Shown in pieces: positions 26,410 to 38,189 of a stretch of 64,000 bases of DNA (positions within the stretch are counted from its first letter, which is position 1; every line of letters starts with the position of its first letter). The stretch covers positions 62,001 to 126,000 of the forward strand of contig VZDJ01000065.1 of assembly GCA_008694505.1 (NCBI GenBank), given 5' to 3'. Below the pieces are notes generated by a model. That model worked only from the letters and a program-made list of their open reading frames with translations. It was not told where the DNA came from and searched no databases. The translations under genes were made by a program, and so were the position numbers. This DNA is from Cyanoderma ruficeps. Taxonomy: Eukaryota > Chordata > Aves > Passeriformes > Timaliidae.

Positions 26410-28351
26410 TTAGTTCTTAAGCAAGATTTATTTCTTTAGTCAGACATGAGTTCTCTTTAAAAATCTGTATGTTTAGATCCACACAGGGAATTCTATAACC
26501 TCTGTGAACCACATGCTCCAATGCCTGACAAATCACACAGTATATTTTTGCCTTAGGATTAAATGGAATTTTTTGCAATTCAAAACTGTGCACATTTCCT
26601 CTTTCCCATCCACTGGATACCACTGAAAAGACTCTGTCTCCGTCTTCTTTACTCCCTCTCACTAGACATCAATCCACACTGATAAAATTGCCCTTCAGGC
26701 TTCTTCTCTCCAGGTTGAACCATCGCAGCTCTCTGTTTCTCCTCATACTTCAAGTACTCCAGTCCTTTAATAATTTTCCTGGCCCTTCAGTCAACTAGCT
26801 CCAATTAGTCCATCTGTCTCTGGTACTAGGAAACCTGGAACTGGATACAGTGTTGTAGAAATGATCTCACCAGTGCTGAATAATGGGGAAGAATAGTCTT
26901 CTTTGACCTGTCAGCTACAGTTTTTATAACTGAAGAGCCCACTGACCTTCATCATGGAAGGCCTATTGCTGGCAGATGTTAAACCTGATATTTACTGAGA
27001 CACACAGGGTCTTCTCTGTAAGGCAACCTTACAGCACATCAGCCCCCAGTGTGCAGCACTGCCTGACATTATTCTGCCTCAGTTGTAGGGGTTTGGATTG
27101 CCTTTTCTTGAACTTCATGAGGTTCTCATTGGACCATTACTTCAGCCTGCTGTGCTTCCTCTGGATGGCAACAACTGGCATATCATAGTGTCATTACCTG
27201 ATGCATCCCCTCTAGGTTGAAAAAAACTTATAATCTTGTTCAAGGTGCTGTCCCTCCCATCAACCAGGTCATTAATGAAAATGTTAAAACAGTATCAGCC
27301 CCTTAATCAAGCCTGGGATGCACTACTATTGACTGGCCTCCAGACAGCTTGTCAGAACCCTTTGAGTCCAGTTTTCTGTCCACCTCTCTGCTCACTTACA
27401 TAGCCAATGCTTCATACTTTGTCTATGAGTATGTTATGGGATACAGTGTCAAAAACCTTGCTAAAGTCAGGATAAAGAATATCCAGTCCTCTTCCCTCAT
27501 TCACCTAGGTAGTCATTTCCTCATAAAAGACGCTTGAATTGGCCAAGCACCATTTCACTAAAGCCACAATCTATGCCTAATCACCTCCCTTGTTCTTTTT
27601 AAGTTTACAAATGTTTTTTAGGTTTATTGACTCTACCACTTTCCCCAGAATAAGGGGATTGACCAGCCTATAGTTCCTCAGATCCTCGTAGGTCTTCTTC
27701 AAGATAGGAGTCACATCTGCTTTCTTCACACCCTCAGAAACCTCTCCTGATTGCCATAACCTCTCAAAGACAAATGACAATGACATTGACCAGCACTCTT
27801 TATAACTATAGGTACATAATATATGGGTCCCAAACATCCAGTTTGTTTAAATTTTCTCTAGCTTAATTTTCCTTTACTCAGGCTTTCATATTGTTGCAGG
27901 TGCCTAGTATTCCTGAAGACAAATCCTGCTGTTAGAGAATGAGGCAAAGGTGGCCTTGAGTACCTCAGTCTACTTTGTCACTAGGATTCCCACTGAGTTC
28001 AGTGCAGAAGCCATGTTTTCCCTAGTGCATTTTTTGCTGTCTGTGTACCTGTAGAAGCACATCCTATGGTACATCCTGTTCCCCTCCAGATTCTATTCCA
28101 GATGTGTTTTGGCTGTCTTCACCCTATCTCTTCACACTTGAATATTTCTGTATTTCCTCTCTGCACATTTACCTGAAGCAACTTCAACCTGTGTGTTCTT
28201 TCTTCAGTCTGGGTTTAGTTAGGAGCTACTTGTTCAGCTACACAGGTCTTCAGCCATTCTCCTGCATGTGAGGTTGGATAACTTTTTAACTTAGTAAAGG
28301 CTATTCTTGAAAACCTACGAGCTTTCTCAAACTCCTTTTTTCCTCCAGGAC
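26410..28351 (-). mobile_element. CR1 LINE, antisense, 3' two thirds (left part of a split element)
   Basis: Read on the minus strand, the order is the C-terminal ORF2 region (about 26662-26417, with KEDGDRVFSVVSS), the RT body (the reverse complement near 27120 encodes the NLMKF region; that near 27450 encodes the DFSKAFDT-type region, decayed), the RT start (27837-27577, with VTPILKKTYEDLRNYR) and the linker towards the endonuclease (about 28000-28345). All frames are broken. The element is interrupted at 28351/28352 by the class II ERV and resumes at 30699. The ERV target duplication CAGGAC is CR1 sequence. Confidence 0.8.
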
Positions 28352-28693
28352 TGTTGCCCTGTTTTCTGCCTATGCAGAAGTTTTCTCATGTAGCCTTCTG
28401 ATAACAATGTGTATTCTTAGAATGTTTGCATTCTTCTCCTCTGAGAGAAGAATTGAGTGATGGTGCTGTCCACCAAACAGGTTAAGAGGTGGCGACCTTT
28501 GTAGCCAATCCCTTGACCTCTGTACAAATGTATAAAAAGTAGAAAATGTAAATAAAAGTAGAGACTTCTTCTTTCCCCTCATGGCTGCTGTGTCTGCCTG
28601 CTCCTTTCCTGTCCCTAAAGGGGGGCACACCCAGCCTCAGCTAGCGACAAAGTGGTCCCCCAAATGAGAGGGGACCGCAGCAACCGAACCACA
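28352..28693 (+). repeat. 5' LTR of the class II ERV
   Basis: 342 bp, starting TGTTGCCC and ending GAACCACA. It contains a CCAAT box (about 28505-28509), a TATA box TATAAAA (28531-28537) and AATAAA (28551-28556) just upstream of the likely R region. The gap between TATA and AATAAA is very short, as in compact avian LTRs. Confidence 0.85.
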
Positions 28694-28695
28694 AG

Positions 28696-28751
28696 TGGTG
28701 ACCCCAAGACATGCCAGAGCAACATTTGGTGACCCTGAGACGTGTGAGAAC
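28696..28751 (+). other. Primer binding site (tRNA-Trp-like), apparently duplicated
   Basis: Two nucleotides after the LTR comes TGGTGACCCCAAGACATG (28696-28713). A second, similar word, TGGTGACCCTGAGACGTG, lies at 28734-28751. Both resemble the known alpharetroviral tRNA-Trp primer site (TGGTGACCCC then GACGTG), with a 2-base insertion before the GAC(A/G)TG part. Assignment to tRNA-Trp is by eye. Confidence 0.55.
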
Positions 28752-28945
28752 CGCAGCCTGAGCAGTCGGCCTGAACCACAAGTGCAGAAGAGCCCCTGGA
28801 CGTGCCGACTGCAGCCTGAGTCACATCTGCTGACCTCCTGAGGAGTGTGAGCTTGCAGGCTGCATCTGTGGACTTCACACTGCCGTGCATCTGAAGGTGA
28901 AGGTGAGAGAGGAATTCTCCCCCTACCTCAGATGGCTCCCTCCTG

Positions 28946-30580
28946 GTGGACCTTTGGATTAGGGTCCTGGAGAGGAAACAAGCCTCTGTTTCTGTAGAGG
29001 ACTTTCGGGCATTGTTTTATTTTGCTAAAAGGCATGGGTTTTACTGTAATGCCAGAGCAATTTTTTCCACAGTCGAGTGGAGAGCCTTGGGAGATTATCT
29101 GCTCAAATATTTTACTGTGGATTTCAGTGTGGATTTTTTAAAGTTGCTAGCAACATGGAAAAGGCTGGAAAAAGTGCTGTGTAACTTGCAGCCTCCCAGT
29201 TCGGAGCAGGATGGCTCCAGCCTGATGGTCTCTCCTGGGCTGGGTGCCGGGGAGGAGGGGGAGGCTTTAGACCCCTCCCGCGCGGACCCGCTGTCTGCGG
29301 GGCCGCCGATTCCCCCCACACACAGAAGCAGCAAAGAGGGAGCTCTCCTCGTGGGCGGGACACCAGAAAACGCGGGCGCGGAGTCCCCTGAACGGTGGAC
29401 CCCGCCCGTACCTGCCAACGCGGGCGCGGGGCCCCCACGGGGGTCCCCGCGGATCTCAGCCCGCCGCGGACAGGAGGCGGAGGCGCGCGGGGCTCCCGGA
29501 AGCCCCGCAGGACCGGCGCAGCCGGCCCGCTCCGCTCCCCTGCCGCCACAGCGGAGGCGGCGGCGGAGGTGGCGGCGGGGGAACGGCGACTTCTCCCCCC
29601 GCACCTTCCCGACGATGAAGGCGCCAAAGGCATGCTGGGACCGGGGAGGGCGGACACTCAGAGCAGTCTGTCCGCATTGTAGTGTTTCCACGACATATTC
29701 GGTGGAAAAGGACAGCGCAAAATTGCGCCGTCCCCGGGGTCCGATAGAGGAACCCCCGAACTCTCGTCCCGCGCAGCCGCAGTTTTTGCGGGGCGCTGGG
29801 CACTCAGCCAAGGCTGAGAAGCCCTCCACACAGCGGGCCGAAGCCCCCTCCGGCAGAGCTGCCGGCGGAGCTTCCTTGGGAGCGTTGCCAGGATCCCGTG
29901 CTGCCGTGGTTCGGTCAAGGGGTTCAGCACTGGGGTGGCGCCCTTTGGGCCTTCGGGCTATCGGAACAGGCTCCTCTGGGAGTCCGTCACCCTCCGAAAT
30001 TCTCCCTCGTTCGCGAGTCACGCGCGGCACCTCCCCCATGGCACATTCTCCCCCCCATCCCCTCCCGTCCTTGAACGGGACGCTTGGCAGTGCAGAGGCA
30101 ATGTGGGGGATGTCCCCCTCCCTGCTCCGTTCTCCCCCTGCGGTCAGGCGGAGCAGAGCCGCCCACGCGGCTGCCTCCGGGGTGGGCACGCCCCCTCCAG
30201 CGCTGCTGTCTCCCCCCGCGCAGAGCCGGGGTGGCGCTGCAAGCGCCAACGCCTCTAAGGTAGAGGCAAGCTCTGTAGTTCCTGTGAGACAGGCTCTCGC
30301 GCCTGTCCCACTGCATTCTAAGGGACAGAATTCAGTGGACGAAGATGTCTCACTGAGCAATTTGAAAGCTCTCCCTGTCATTCAGGGAGCTGGCCGCAGA
30401 AAACATGTAGCTACCAACCTGCAGCCAACCTGCAAGGGCCAGCAGGGTGGGAAGCAGACACGGGCAAATGCACAGGCCAGCAAGAAAAAAGGGAAGAAAG
30501 TGAAAAAGGGGACTTTTCCTTCGTTTGTATGTGGACGGTGTGGAACGCCAAATCACACAGCCGAGGCTTGTAAGGCAATN
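28946..30580 (+). CDS. Class II ERV gag-like reading frame, 3' end lost at an N
   Basis: A continuous frame of about 545 codons up to the N. The first 90 or so residues are a normal-composition, matrix-like segment rich in hydrophobic residues and tryptophans (WRALGDYLLKYF, ATWKRLEKVL). Residues of about 93-430 are Pro/Ala/Gly/Arg-rich and encoded by about 1 kb of very GC- and CpG-rich DNA; I see no capsid signature there. A Lys-rich segment (KKKGKKVKKG) and one CCHC zinc knuckle, CGRCGTPNHTAEAC (30530-30571), follow. No ATG lies in frame upstream; the frame opens at or just before a GTG at 28946, while an ATG at 28932 lies in another frame and hits a stop quickly. So the start may be lost or shifted. 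The frame reads past the N into LTR sequence only by accident. The GC-rich middle is also open on the opposite strand, so openness alone is weak evidence there; the in-frame ends are stronger. Confidence 0.55.
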
Positions 30581-30698
30581 CCCTCATGGCTGCTGTGTCT
30601 GCCTGCTCCTTTCCTGTCCCTAAAGGGGGACACACCCAGCCTCAGCTAGCGACAAAGTGGTCCCCCGAATGAGAGGGGACCGCAGCAACTGAACCACA
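30581..30698 (+). repeat. 3' LTR end (R/U5 part) of the class II ERV
   Basis: Matches 28576-28693 over its full 118 bp with about three substitutions, ends GAACCACA and is followed by the target duplication CAGGAC. The U3 part is missing at the N. Confidence 0.88.
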
Positions 30699-31020
30699 CA
30701 GGACTGCCTCCCATGGCGTACTTCCAAGTAGGTCGCTGAACAGACAAGTCTCTCAAAGTCAAACATTGTGATCCTGGTTTTGCCTTGATACTTTACCTAT
30801 GGGTCCTGAACTCCACTCCTGAACTCATAGTCTCTGCAGCCAGGACTTTCCTCAAGCTTCACATCCCTGGTCAGTTCTTTTTTTTGTAAGAACAAGATCC
30901 ATCACAGTATCTCCTGCACAACTTCTTGGTCACTTGTGTCAGGAAGTTAGCAGCAATGATCTCCAGAAACATCTTAAATTGCTCATGCCCTCTGTGCTGC
31001 CCTTCCATAAGATAATACTT
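30699..31020 (-). mobile_element. CR1 LINE, antisense, right part of the split element
   Basis: Continues the CR1 interrupted at 28351: GCCTCCCATGGCGTACTTCC, GTAGGTCGCTGAACAGAC and, further on, TTCTTGGTCACTTGTGTCAG and TTAGCAGCAATGATCTCCAG are antisense CR1 words from the linker and endonuclease region. It fades out near 31020. Confidence 0.75.
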
Positions 31021-31024
31021 GCCT

Positions 31025-31849
31025 TTTTCTTGAAGAGAGGAAGTGATTCAAATCTTTCTCCTCACAACTTTTGTGAAGCTTTAAGGTAATTAGTTATCTT
31101 AGAGGTATTTTTCACTTAATTTTTTTTTAATTGCCCAAAGGATTCATATTTTTAAGGGGAATTGATAGTGTGACAGAAGTCTTCTCTTCTTTTCCATAAG
31201 AGACCAGATGGAAAATATTCTCAAACATGGTCATTTTACCATCACAAAATATGGTTGCATACATAGGAAGGTTTATCAGTCAGAATAGTATTTTTTTTTT
31301 TTTCCTTCCATACCTATCAAAAGGAGGTGTCATTTTGCCCCTAAATAGCTCATCAAAGCTTCTTCCACTACTACTCCGTAAGCTCAGACCTGAAAAAGTA
31401 GCCAGCAAGGCATTAGCTGCCTTTAGCAATTCCTTTAATCAGGAATAGGGCCTAATCTCACTGAATTATCATATCGTTATCATAGTGTATTCTGATGAGG
31501 TTAAAGGTATGGAGTCCTTTAGGTCCTGCTAATATCTATCAGCACATGGTAGTCCAGTTGGCTGCTGTTGATTGCAGCATCTTAATATTCCCATTTGCTG
31601 TAGAAGCTGAAGTCAGTTTCTCTGAATTGCTGTTGTTATTTACATCTGAAAATTACAATGATTTTACTGATGGGGGAATTGTATTTGCTATCATACACTA
31701 AAAAACCCTAGAGACAAAGAGCCAAAGGTAGGATATATACAAACACCTCCAAAGATACGGAATTTAACTATGTCATAAAGGTCCATCAAGAAGCCACCCT
31801 CAAGAAATCATGCCTTTCAGGAAATGTGATCTTGTTTCAAAATGGCAAA
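31025..31849. other. Intergenic stretch, nothing recognised
   Basis: AT-rich with T-runs; no gene or clear repeat. Confidence 0.4.
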
Positions 31850-31945
31850 NNNNNNNNNNNNNNNNNNNNNNNNNNNNNNNNNNNNNNNNNNNNNNNNNNN
31901 NNNNNNNNNNNNNNNNNNNNNNNNNNNNNNNNNNNNNNNNNNNNN
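31850..31945. other. Assembly gap, 96 Ns
   Basis: A run of 96 N, bordered on the right by a C/T-only tract (31946-31977). The gap probably lies in or next to a polypyrimidine simple repeat. Confidence 0.98.
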
Positions 31946-31978
31946 CTTTTCTTTTTTTTTCTTTCTTTTTTTTTTTTG

Positions 31979-34900
31979 TGTTAGTGAGAACCACAAGAAC
32001 ATCCGAATATGTTCCCAAATTTGGAAAAGTATTTCCAGTATTTCCCTCTTATGAGCTCCTAAGGTCCCTAACAAAAGAGAATATGAGAGAAGGCTTCTGT
32101 AACACAAATATTGAAAACATGCCAGGGGCATAACAAATAAGTGGAAAATAATCAAACTTTAAAGACTCAAATTATAATTGTGAAGAGTAATGTACTATCT
32201 TAACATTAAAAAATAATTTCTCCTCCCCAAATATGAGATCTAATACCTCATCATCCTATTTTAAATAACATTGTGGCATTTCACAATGTAATAAACAAGG
32301 GATGCACACAGTGTTTCTTCTGACTTTCACAGCTCTCACACTAAGCCGCATTTAAAGATAACCAGAAACATCATTACATAGAAAGTATGATAAAAAAAAT
32401 CAGATTGATATATCAGTTCATCTGGATGCAATGCAACAGTACAAGAAGAATGTGTCATATGAGACATAGTCTATATATTTACATTTGCAACCTGAAAGCT
32501 TTTAAGATTTTTAATGTATTTTCTCACTGAAAAAAAAAAAAAGGTGATCTTTCTTATGATAGGCAAAGGATACATTTTTAAACTTCTTTTTAATTGCCTA
32601 TAAAAATTGCTTGGGCTTTGATAGATGTGGATTCTCTGCTGTTTGCCTTACTTTGAGAGACATACTGGAAATAAAACCAGGTTCTGCCATACAAGGAACA
32701 TCAATCATATTATTTTTATGCACAGGGCTAGAAAATGTTTTCTGTAGATCTGTCTTAATTTTGGTTTGAAACCATTGTTTCTTCAAGCCTCATTTAGAAA
32801 ATATTATTTATAAAGTAGTCTATTAACTACAGTTCACTTTAGTTAATTTATTAAAAAAAAAAAAGTAAATAGCTCCGGTATGTAGCTGCATGAAGTAAAC
32901 TATTGATTAAAAATGCATTCTAATAAAATGTTTATCTGGACCTCTTCAGAGTTTTCAAGCAGGCTTTCAAAGCAGTAGTGTGTGAGAGTTGATTAAATGC
33001 CTCTTATGTGCTACATATCCGTAGTATTAAGGTCAATCGAATTCTCCTGAGCAAAAGCTGGCAACTCAGATGAAATTCAGTGGGATTTAAACAGCAGCTA
33101 TTCAGGCATTGAAAGCTTACCAAATTCTGCTAGCTTTTTCCCTCACTACAGGGATGTATAAATAGCAAGTCACAGTAAACAACCTGAACTAAAATCACCA
33201 AGCTTAACAGGCTTTAGACAGAAGATGAATATGCAGCACCTATTGCTAAACAACACTCGTTAAGCTAAGATAACCAGTTAAAACCAACTACATGATAGCA
33301 CGTAGATGATGCAATTCAAGCCAATGTGGAAATATTAATTCATGTTAAAAAAAAATTAAAATCACTATGCACCAGCCTAGCAAGCCTTGTATCTGATCAA
33401 TTTTAGCAAGCTTTTACAGCTCCATGCCATTAGCACCCTTTTTCTGCTCCAGAACTCAGCAATGTTCTCTACTGCTCAATCCCACCAGCCCTGTTCATGT
33501 CAGCTGTCAGACTAGTTTCACTGGTCTCTGTGCTCAATACACACATCCAAAGTTTAGTACTTCTCCTCCAAGGAAAGATTAGAAACACCAGCCTGATCCC
33601 TTTAAACAGCAGAGATCAGACCCAGGCCAATAATGGGATTTTTCCATGATGAATACCCCTTTCAGCTTCAAAGGAAATGTCTGCTGAGGGGTTGCCAGAG
33701 TTTGTCATGATTTTTTTCAAGAATATGAGACGGAGGATAAGAGTAGAAGTGAATTAAGGATCCACACTGACATCTTGTGGTTACAGAGTCAGCAAAGCGT
33801 TTCAAAGCACTTTCAGCACACTCCAATGGGGTGTTGCTTAATCTAACAGATAAACTTGAATAGTACAGGGAAAGCGAGATGATTTCCTGACACTCGTTAA
33901 ACTAGATACTGTGGAATGTACCAAACTTGTGTTTCATACAATAAATATGAGAACCTGGATATTCATAGAAAAATGTCAAAAAATTCATTTAATATTTTTA
34001 TTCCCAAGGGTCAAGTTTAAAAATGAAACATAATTGAAAGGAAACAAAAAGTTAAAAACCAAAACAACAAAACACTTTACAACATTTATGTGATTATATT
34101 AGAATACAAGCAGTGATTTAGCCAGGAACTTGAAGTCTATACTAATAACAAAAAAAGGAAACCTGATGAAGTTAACATTTTAACAGTTGACATCTTCAAA
34201 GCTGTCTGTTACAGAAGCATTTTCAGAATAGCAGACAAACACTGCTGGTCTGAAACAGGTCTAATGTTAAATTATGTTTGTGTTCTGCCAATTTTTCTGG
34301 AAAAAAAAAGCCAAAGAATCTTTGAAATATCTTAGGAAAATTCTTGTCAACAGCAAGTAGAATTACAAATTCTATTGAAATAAATATTTACGGGAATGGT
34401 TCCACAGACAGCTGAGGAAAATATCTTACTTCCTGCCTTTGGAAGAAACAACATAAAAGGAAACATTTTTAATCTCAGCCTTCGGGAAAAGCAATGGCAA
34501 TTCTCCCATTTTTTCCAAGACTTCTCAATGCATTTAATTTTAGAAAAGGTGTGCAGAGAATACAGAGATGAAAAGGAATCTTAAACACAATGTTTTGCAT
34601 GACATGTCCTGAGAGATTTGCCTTAGAGAGCTATTAACATAGAGACCAGTATAAAGCTGCTAGCAGGAGGAGAACACACATTGATATAAAATATGTCTCC
34701 AAGATAATTTTTAATCAATAATGGTAAATATTGGGTTAAAAAAGCCCTCTAATATAGCTCAGCCTTGTAAGAATTGGCTCATTTGATTACTTTAGAGGCA
34801 AAAAGATTCTGAAGTAATCGCTTTATGCAGGAGCACATTCCAAGGGGCGACAAATTTTCAGCATCATCAAAGGCTTCACTTCAAATGTAGGAATTTAATT

Positions 34901-37900
34901 AACTTTCAGCAAAAGATTTTGGAAACAGTGTGGTTCCAGTAATATTCTTCTGAATCACATAAATTGTTTTTTATCAGATCTGTATGAAATACAGGGCTTG
35001 CCTTTTCCTTTTAAAGACATTTACTCTTTATTGCCCAGGAGATCCAAGAAAAACTGAATCACTGCTCATTTGCACCCTATTTGGACTATGTTAATCCTGT
35101 GCTTTTCAGTTTCCTGCAGCATTCAGAAAGGATTCCTCCTTACATCTCCCTTCAGTATATAATTTCAAGAATTTTTGTGGTGTGAAGAGACTTTTCTGTG
35201 GAGATTGTTCACAGAGGAAAGATTTAAGATGGTAGATTCATCAGAAGTATAGTTGGTAGATCCGACTCACAATCCCAGTGTTGACCACATTTGTATCCAG
35301 AATCTCCAATTTCCTTGCTATTCTGTTGAAATCTGACCTTCCTTGTTCTATTCCTCTGGCACATTTCAAGGGCTGCTATTCTTTCTTTCTGCTTGATTTT
35401 GAGCACTCTGTAGCTGCATTATGTGAGGAAATGAAGATGGGATGTTCTATGGATCCTTCTTGATTAAAGCTCTATTGCAGTTACCAGTGTCCAACCAGAA
35501 CTGGACTGTAGGTTCCGGCCAGCTCCTTGTGCCTGCATTGGTAAGAATCTCAGCTCTTCCCTCGATTTACGTCAGTTCACTTGGCATTCACAGGTGTGAC
35601 TTCTGCTGGGAAAAAAAAAAAAAACAACTCACCAGAAAAATAATACTTTGGGATTTCAACCTGTCAACAGTGAAGAACGAGAAACAACTTAGCTGTGGGT
35701 TTTTGAATAACTCATGGGGAAAATAAAATTTTACTATATTAAACATTGCAAACATTCACTTCACTGAGGAAAGATTATGTAGCATTTTTCTTCCACATAC
35801 AGCAATTGCATTGACAGGGATCTTCATTCTATGTCACATGAAAGGACAGATATGGCTTGCATGTATAACAAACCACAAATGATTAATGAAGGGCCTAACT
35901 TATAAATTGATAAAATCACATTTTCGGTTTATAGCTATACAGAGAAAAATAAGGGAACTTAGTTCTGCTCATAGTGATGTTTCCCTACACTTTAAAGTGC
36001 AATGAAACATATCTGGATTCAGCTTATCTCAACGTTCTACTTAAGAGCCTGTCCTGCAAATAATTAATCTTTTGTCTCAACAGTTTATATATACAAGTCT
36101 GGGCAATAATATTAAAGGTTTCCATGACTTTACAACTAAATCTTCAGATTAAAATATAGATTAATACTACAGCTGGTTTTTCAGCCTCAAAAACACTTCC
36201 CTTTTGCATTCTGAATGCTCCATTTAAATTTCTAAATGAGTTATTGTCTTGATCCTCTGAAAACTTAAGCACACACTAAACTTACAGGACCTATTCTCAC
36301 GGGGTTACTGCAGTGCTTAAAGCTGGGCACACGCTGAGAAATAAATATATAAGAAAATTAATTGAAATGATGGAAAATGAAAGTAGCCATATTGAAAATT
36401 CCAGTCAGACCAAAATATTACTTCAAAAAGCATATGATTAAAAATAGTAAGACAGCACAAGGAAGATCCTCAGTATAATATCCCATCTTTCATCTACTGA
36501 AGTTCACTTACAGCACTTCCCCCATCTGTTTTATCAGACCAGGCATTCTGATTGCTTTAGTTTTTAACTTGAAAGATAATTGCAGACATGAATAATCTGG
36601 TTTCACTTCAGTTTTTAAGAAATCCGTTACTGAAAGATGAAAGAATGTATGGCATCACCATTAGCTTTTTATGCATCTTTTTTCTTAGTTCATTAAAGAT
36701 AAGCATAAATGTATATACAAGTTATATCAGAAATTTGGTGTCTCTTTAAATGGTCCTCTCTCCCAATTTTAAAATTAATTTTATAATTTTACATTTTATC
36801 CATATTAAAGAGCCTATCTCCCACAAAGTTCATATGCAAATACTAAAGCTTGAAATTGTGATGTTTCACGTGTTATAGAAAGTACAAGCAGCATCTTTTT
36901 GAAGAACTGCATACAGTAAACACACAGTACAATATCATATTTCTATGTGCATACCATGTCATCTATATGTTACGAAATTCTGCCACATACAACCATGATA
37001 ACTGCATGAGAGCACTAAACACTGTGTTTCCGATTTCAGAAAAGACCACTAACTGGCAGTCTCAGCCTTTGCCTAAACTTTAATAGCCCTTTGGTCAAAT
37101 CTCTTCCTTTACTGTGTTTGATTTTCTAAAGGTTGGATAGAGTTACAGGTTATTTGAGAACTTGGTTTTCAAGAGCCCTTATTTTAAGGGGATATAGATC
37201 ATCAGAGACAGAGGATTGTATACAAGATCATGTAAGAAACATCAAGAAAGCTGGAAAAGGGGTAGGTTTCCTCTGGTGCTTACAGATATCCTTTCTAATG
37301 GAAATGCTCTTCCATTAATAATTGGACATGAAGCACTTCCATAAATGCCTAGACCAAAAAACCAGTTACATCATGTTGCTTCACTAGGGCAACCATCCTA
37401 CAAGCAGAGAACACATCCTTTTCCGGCCTGTTGCTGGCGGCAGAACAGCGGTGTGCTTTGATTTGTGCATTTAAACTAAAATTGAGAAGTGATGGAGAGC
37501 CAGAAGGGTTGCAAGGCGTACCTGTGACCAAAGGCACAAGACTGATGCTTTCATTTGCTTAATAAGAAAGTCTTGCAAAGATAGAAAAGAGACCAGCAGC
37601 ACTGAACTGCTTGCTTTTCCCCATTTAAACATTATTTGGGGTCTAACTAGTCTAAGGATCTTGGACTTCTGAAAGCCTCCATGCCAGCTTTGAAAGCATC
37701 CTGCAAATCTGTCAGCCTACTGTTACAAAGGTAGCATTTCAAGAGATATCAGAAGTTTAAAAAATAAGGTTTTCTTCAGTCATGCAGAACTCTGCATACA
37801 AATGAGCAGGCATGTAGGCAGTGTTATCTCTTCTGCCAACACAACACAACACAACACAANACAAAACAACCTGTGAATTTCAATGGATTTCACAGATTGT

Positions 37901-38185
37901 TACAAAAATTAAAATTAATTCTTTTCAAAGATTCCAGAAAGCTAGTGGATTTGTACAGCAAAATATGGTTCCAGCGTCACCTTTTCAGAGATGGTGACAT
38001 GAAATGCAAAGATGTGATATAAAGCTGGCCTACCGCTAAATCACAAGTCTGTACCTTCTTTCACAAGCAATGCAATCAATGAAATACTGCCACAGAACCA
38101 GCCATATAATTTATATTAAATGAATGGGTAAATCTAAGGCAGTCCAAGTACTGGAAAATCTCCAGACACCCAAGTAAATATAAGC
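31979..38185. other. 6.2-kb AT-rich intergenic stretch; one (ACAAC)n microsatellite
   Basis: No coding frame above 94 codons and no TE recognised. (ACAAC)n occupies about 37838-37872 with a single N at 37860. The segment 33025-33085 (GGTCAATCGAATTCTCCTGA) resembles widespread old amniote repeat words but is not assignable. Confidence 0.45.
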
Positions 38186-38189
38186 CTCT

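Larger units (their letters stand above)
28352..30698 (+). mobile_element. Class II (alpha/beta-like) ERV nested in CR1, internally incomplete
   Basis: The 5' LTR (28352-28693) begins TG and ends CA. A matching LTR end lies at 30581-30698. The whole is bounded by a perfect 6-bp duplication CAGGAC (28346-28351 and 30699-30704), the length typical of class II/alpha-beta ERVs. A primer site resembling the tRNA-Trp site of alpharetroviruses follows the 5' LTR. Only gag is present: at the single N (30580), just after a CCHC knuckle, the sequence jumps into the R/U5 part of the 3' LTR. Pro, pol, env and the U3 of the 3' LTR are absent, which most likely reflects an assembly collapse or gap and not a true structure. 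The two alignable LTR ends (118 bp each) differ at only about three positions, suggesting a fairly young insertion. Confidence 0.85.

Noticed and set aside
30581..30649. Continuation of the gag frame after the N
   Set aside because: This is LTR R/U5 sequence read by accident through an assembly join.
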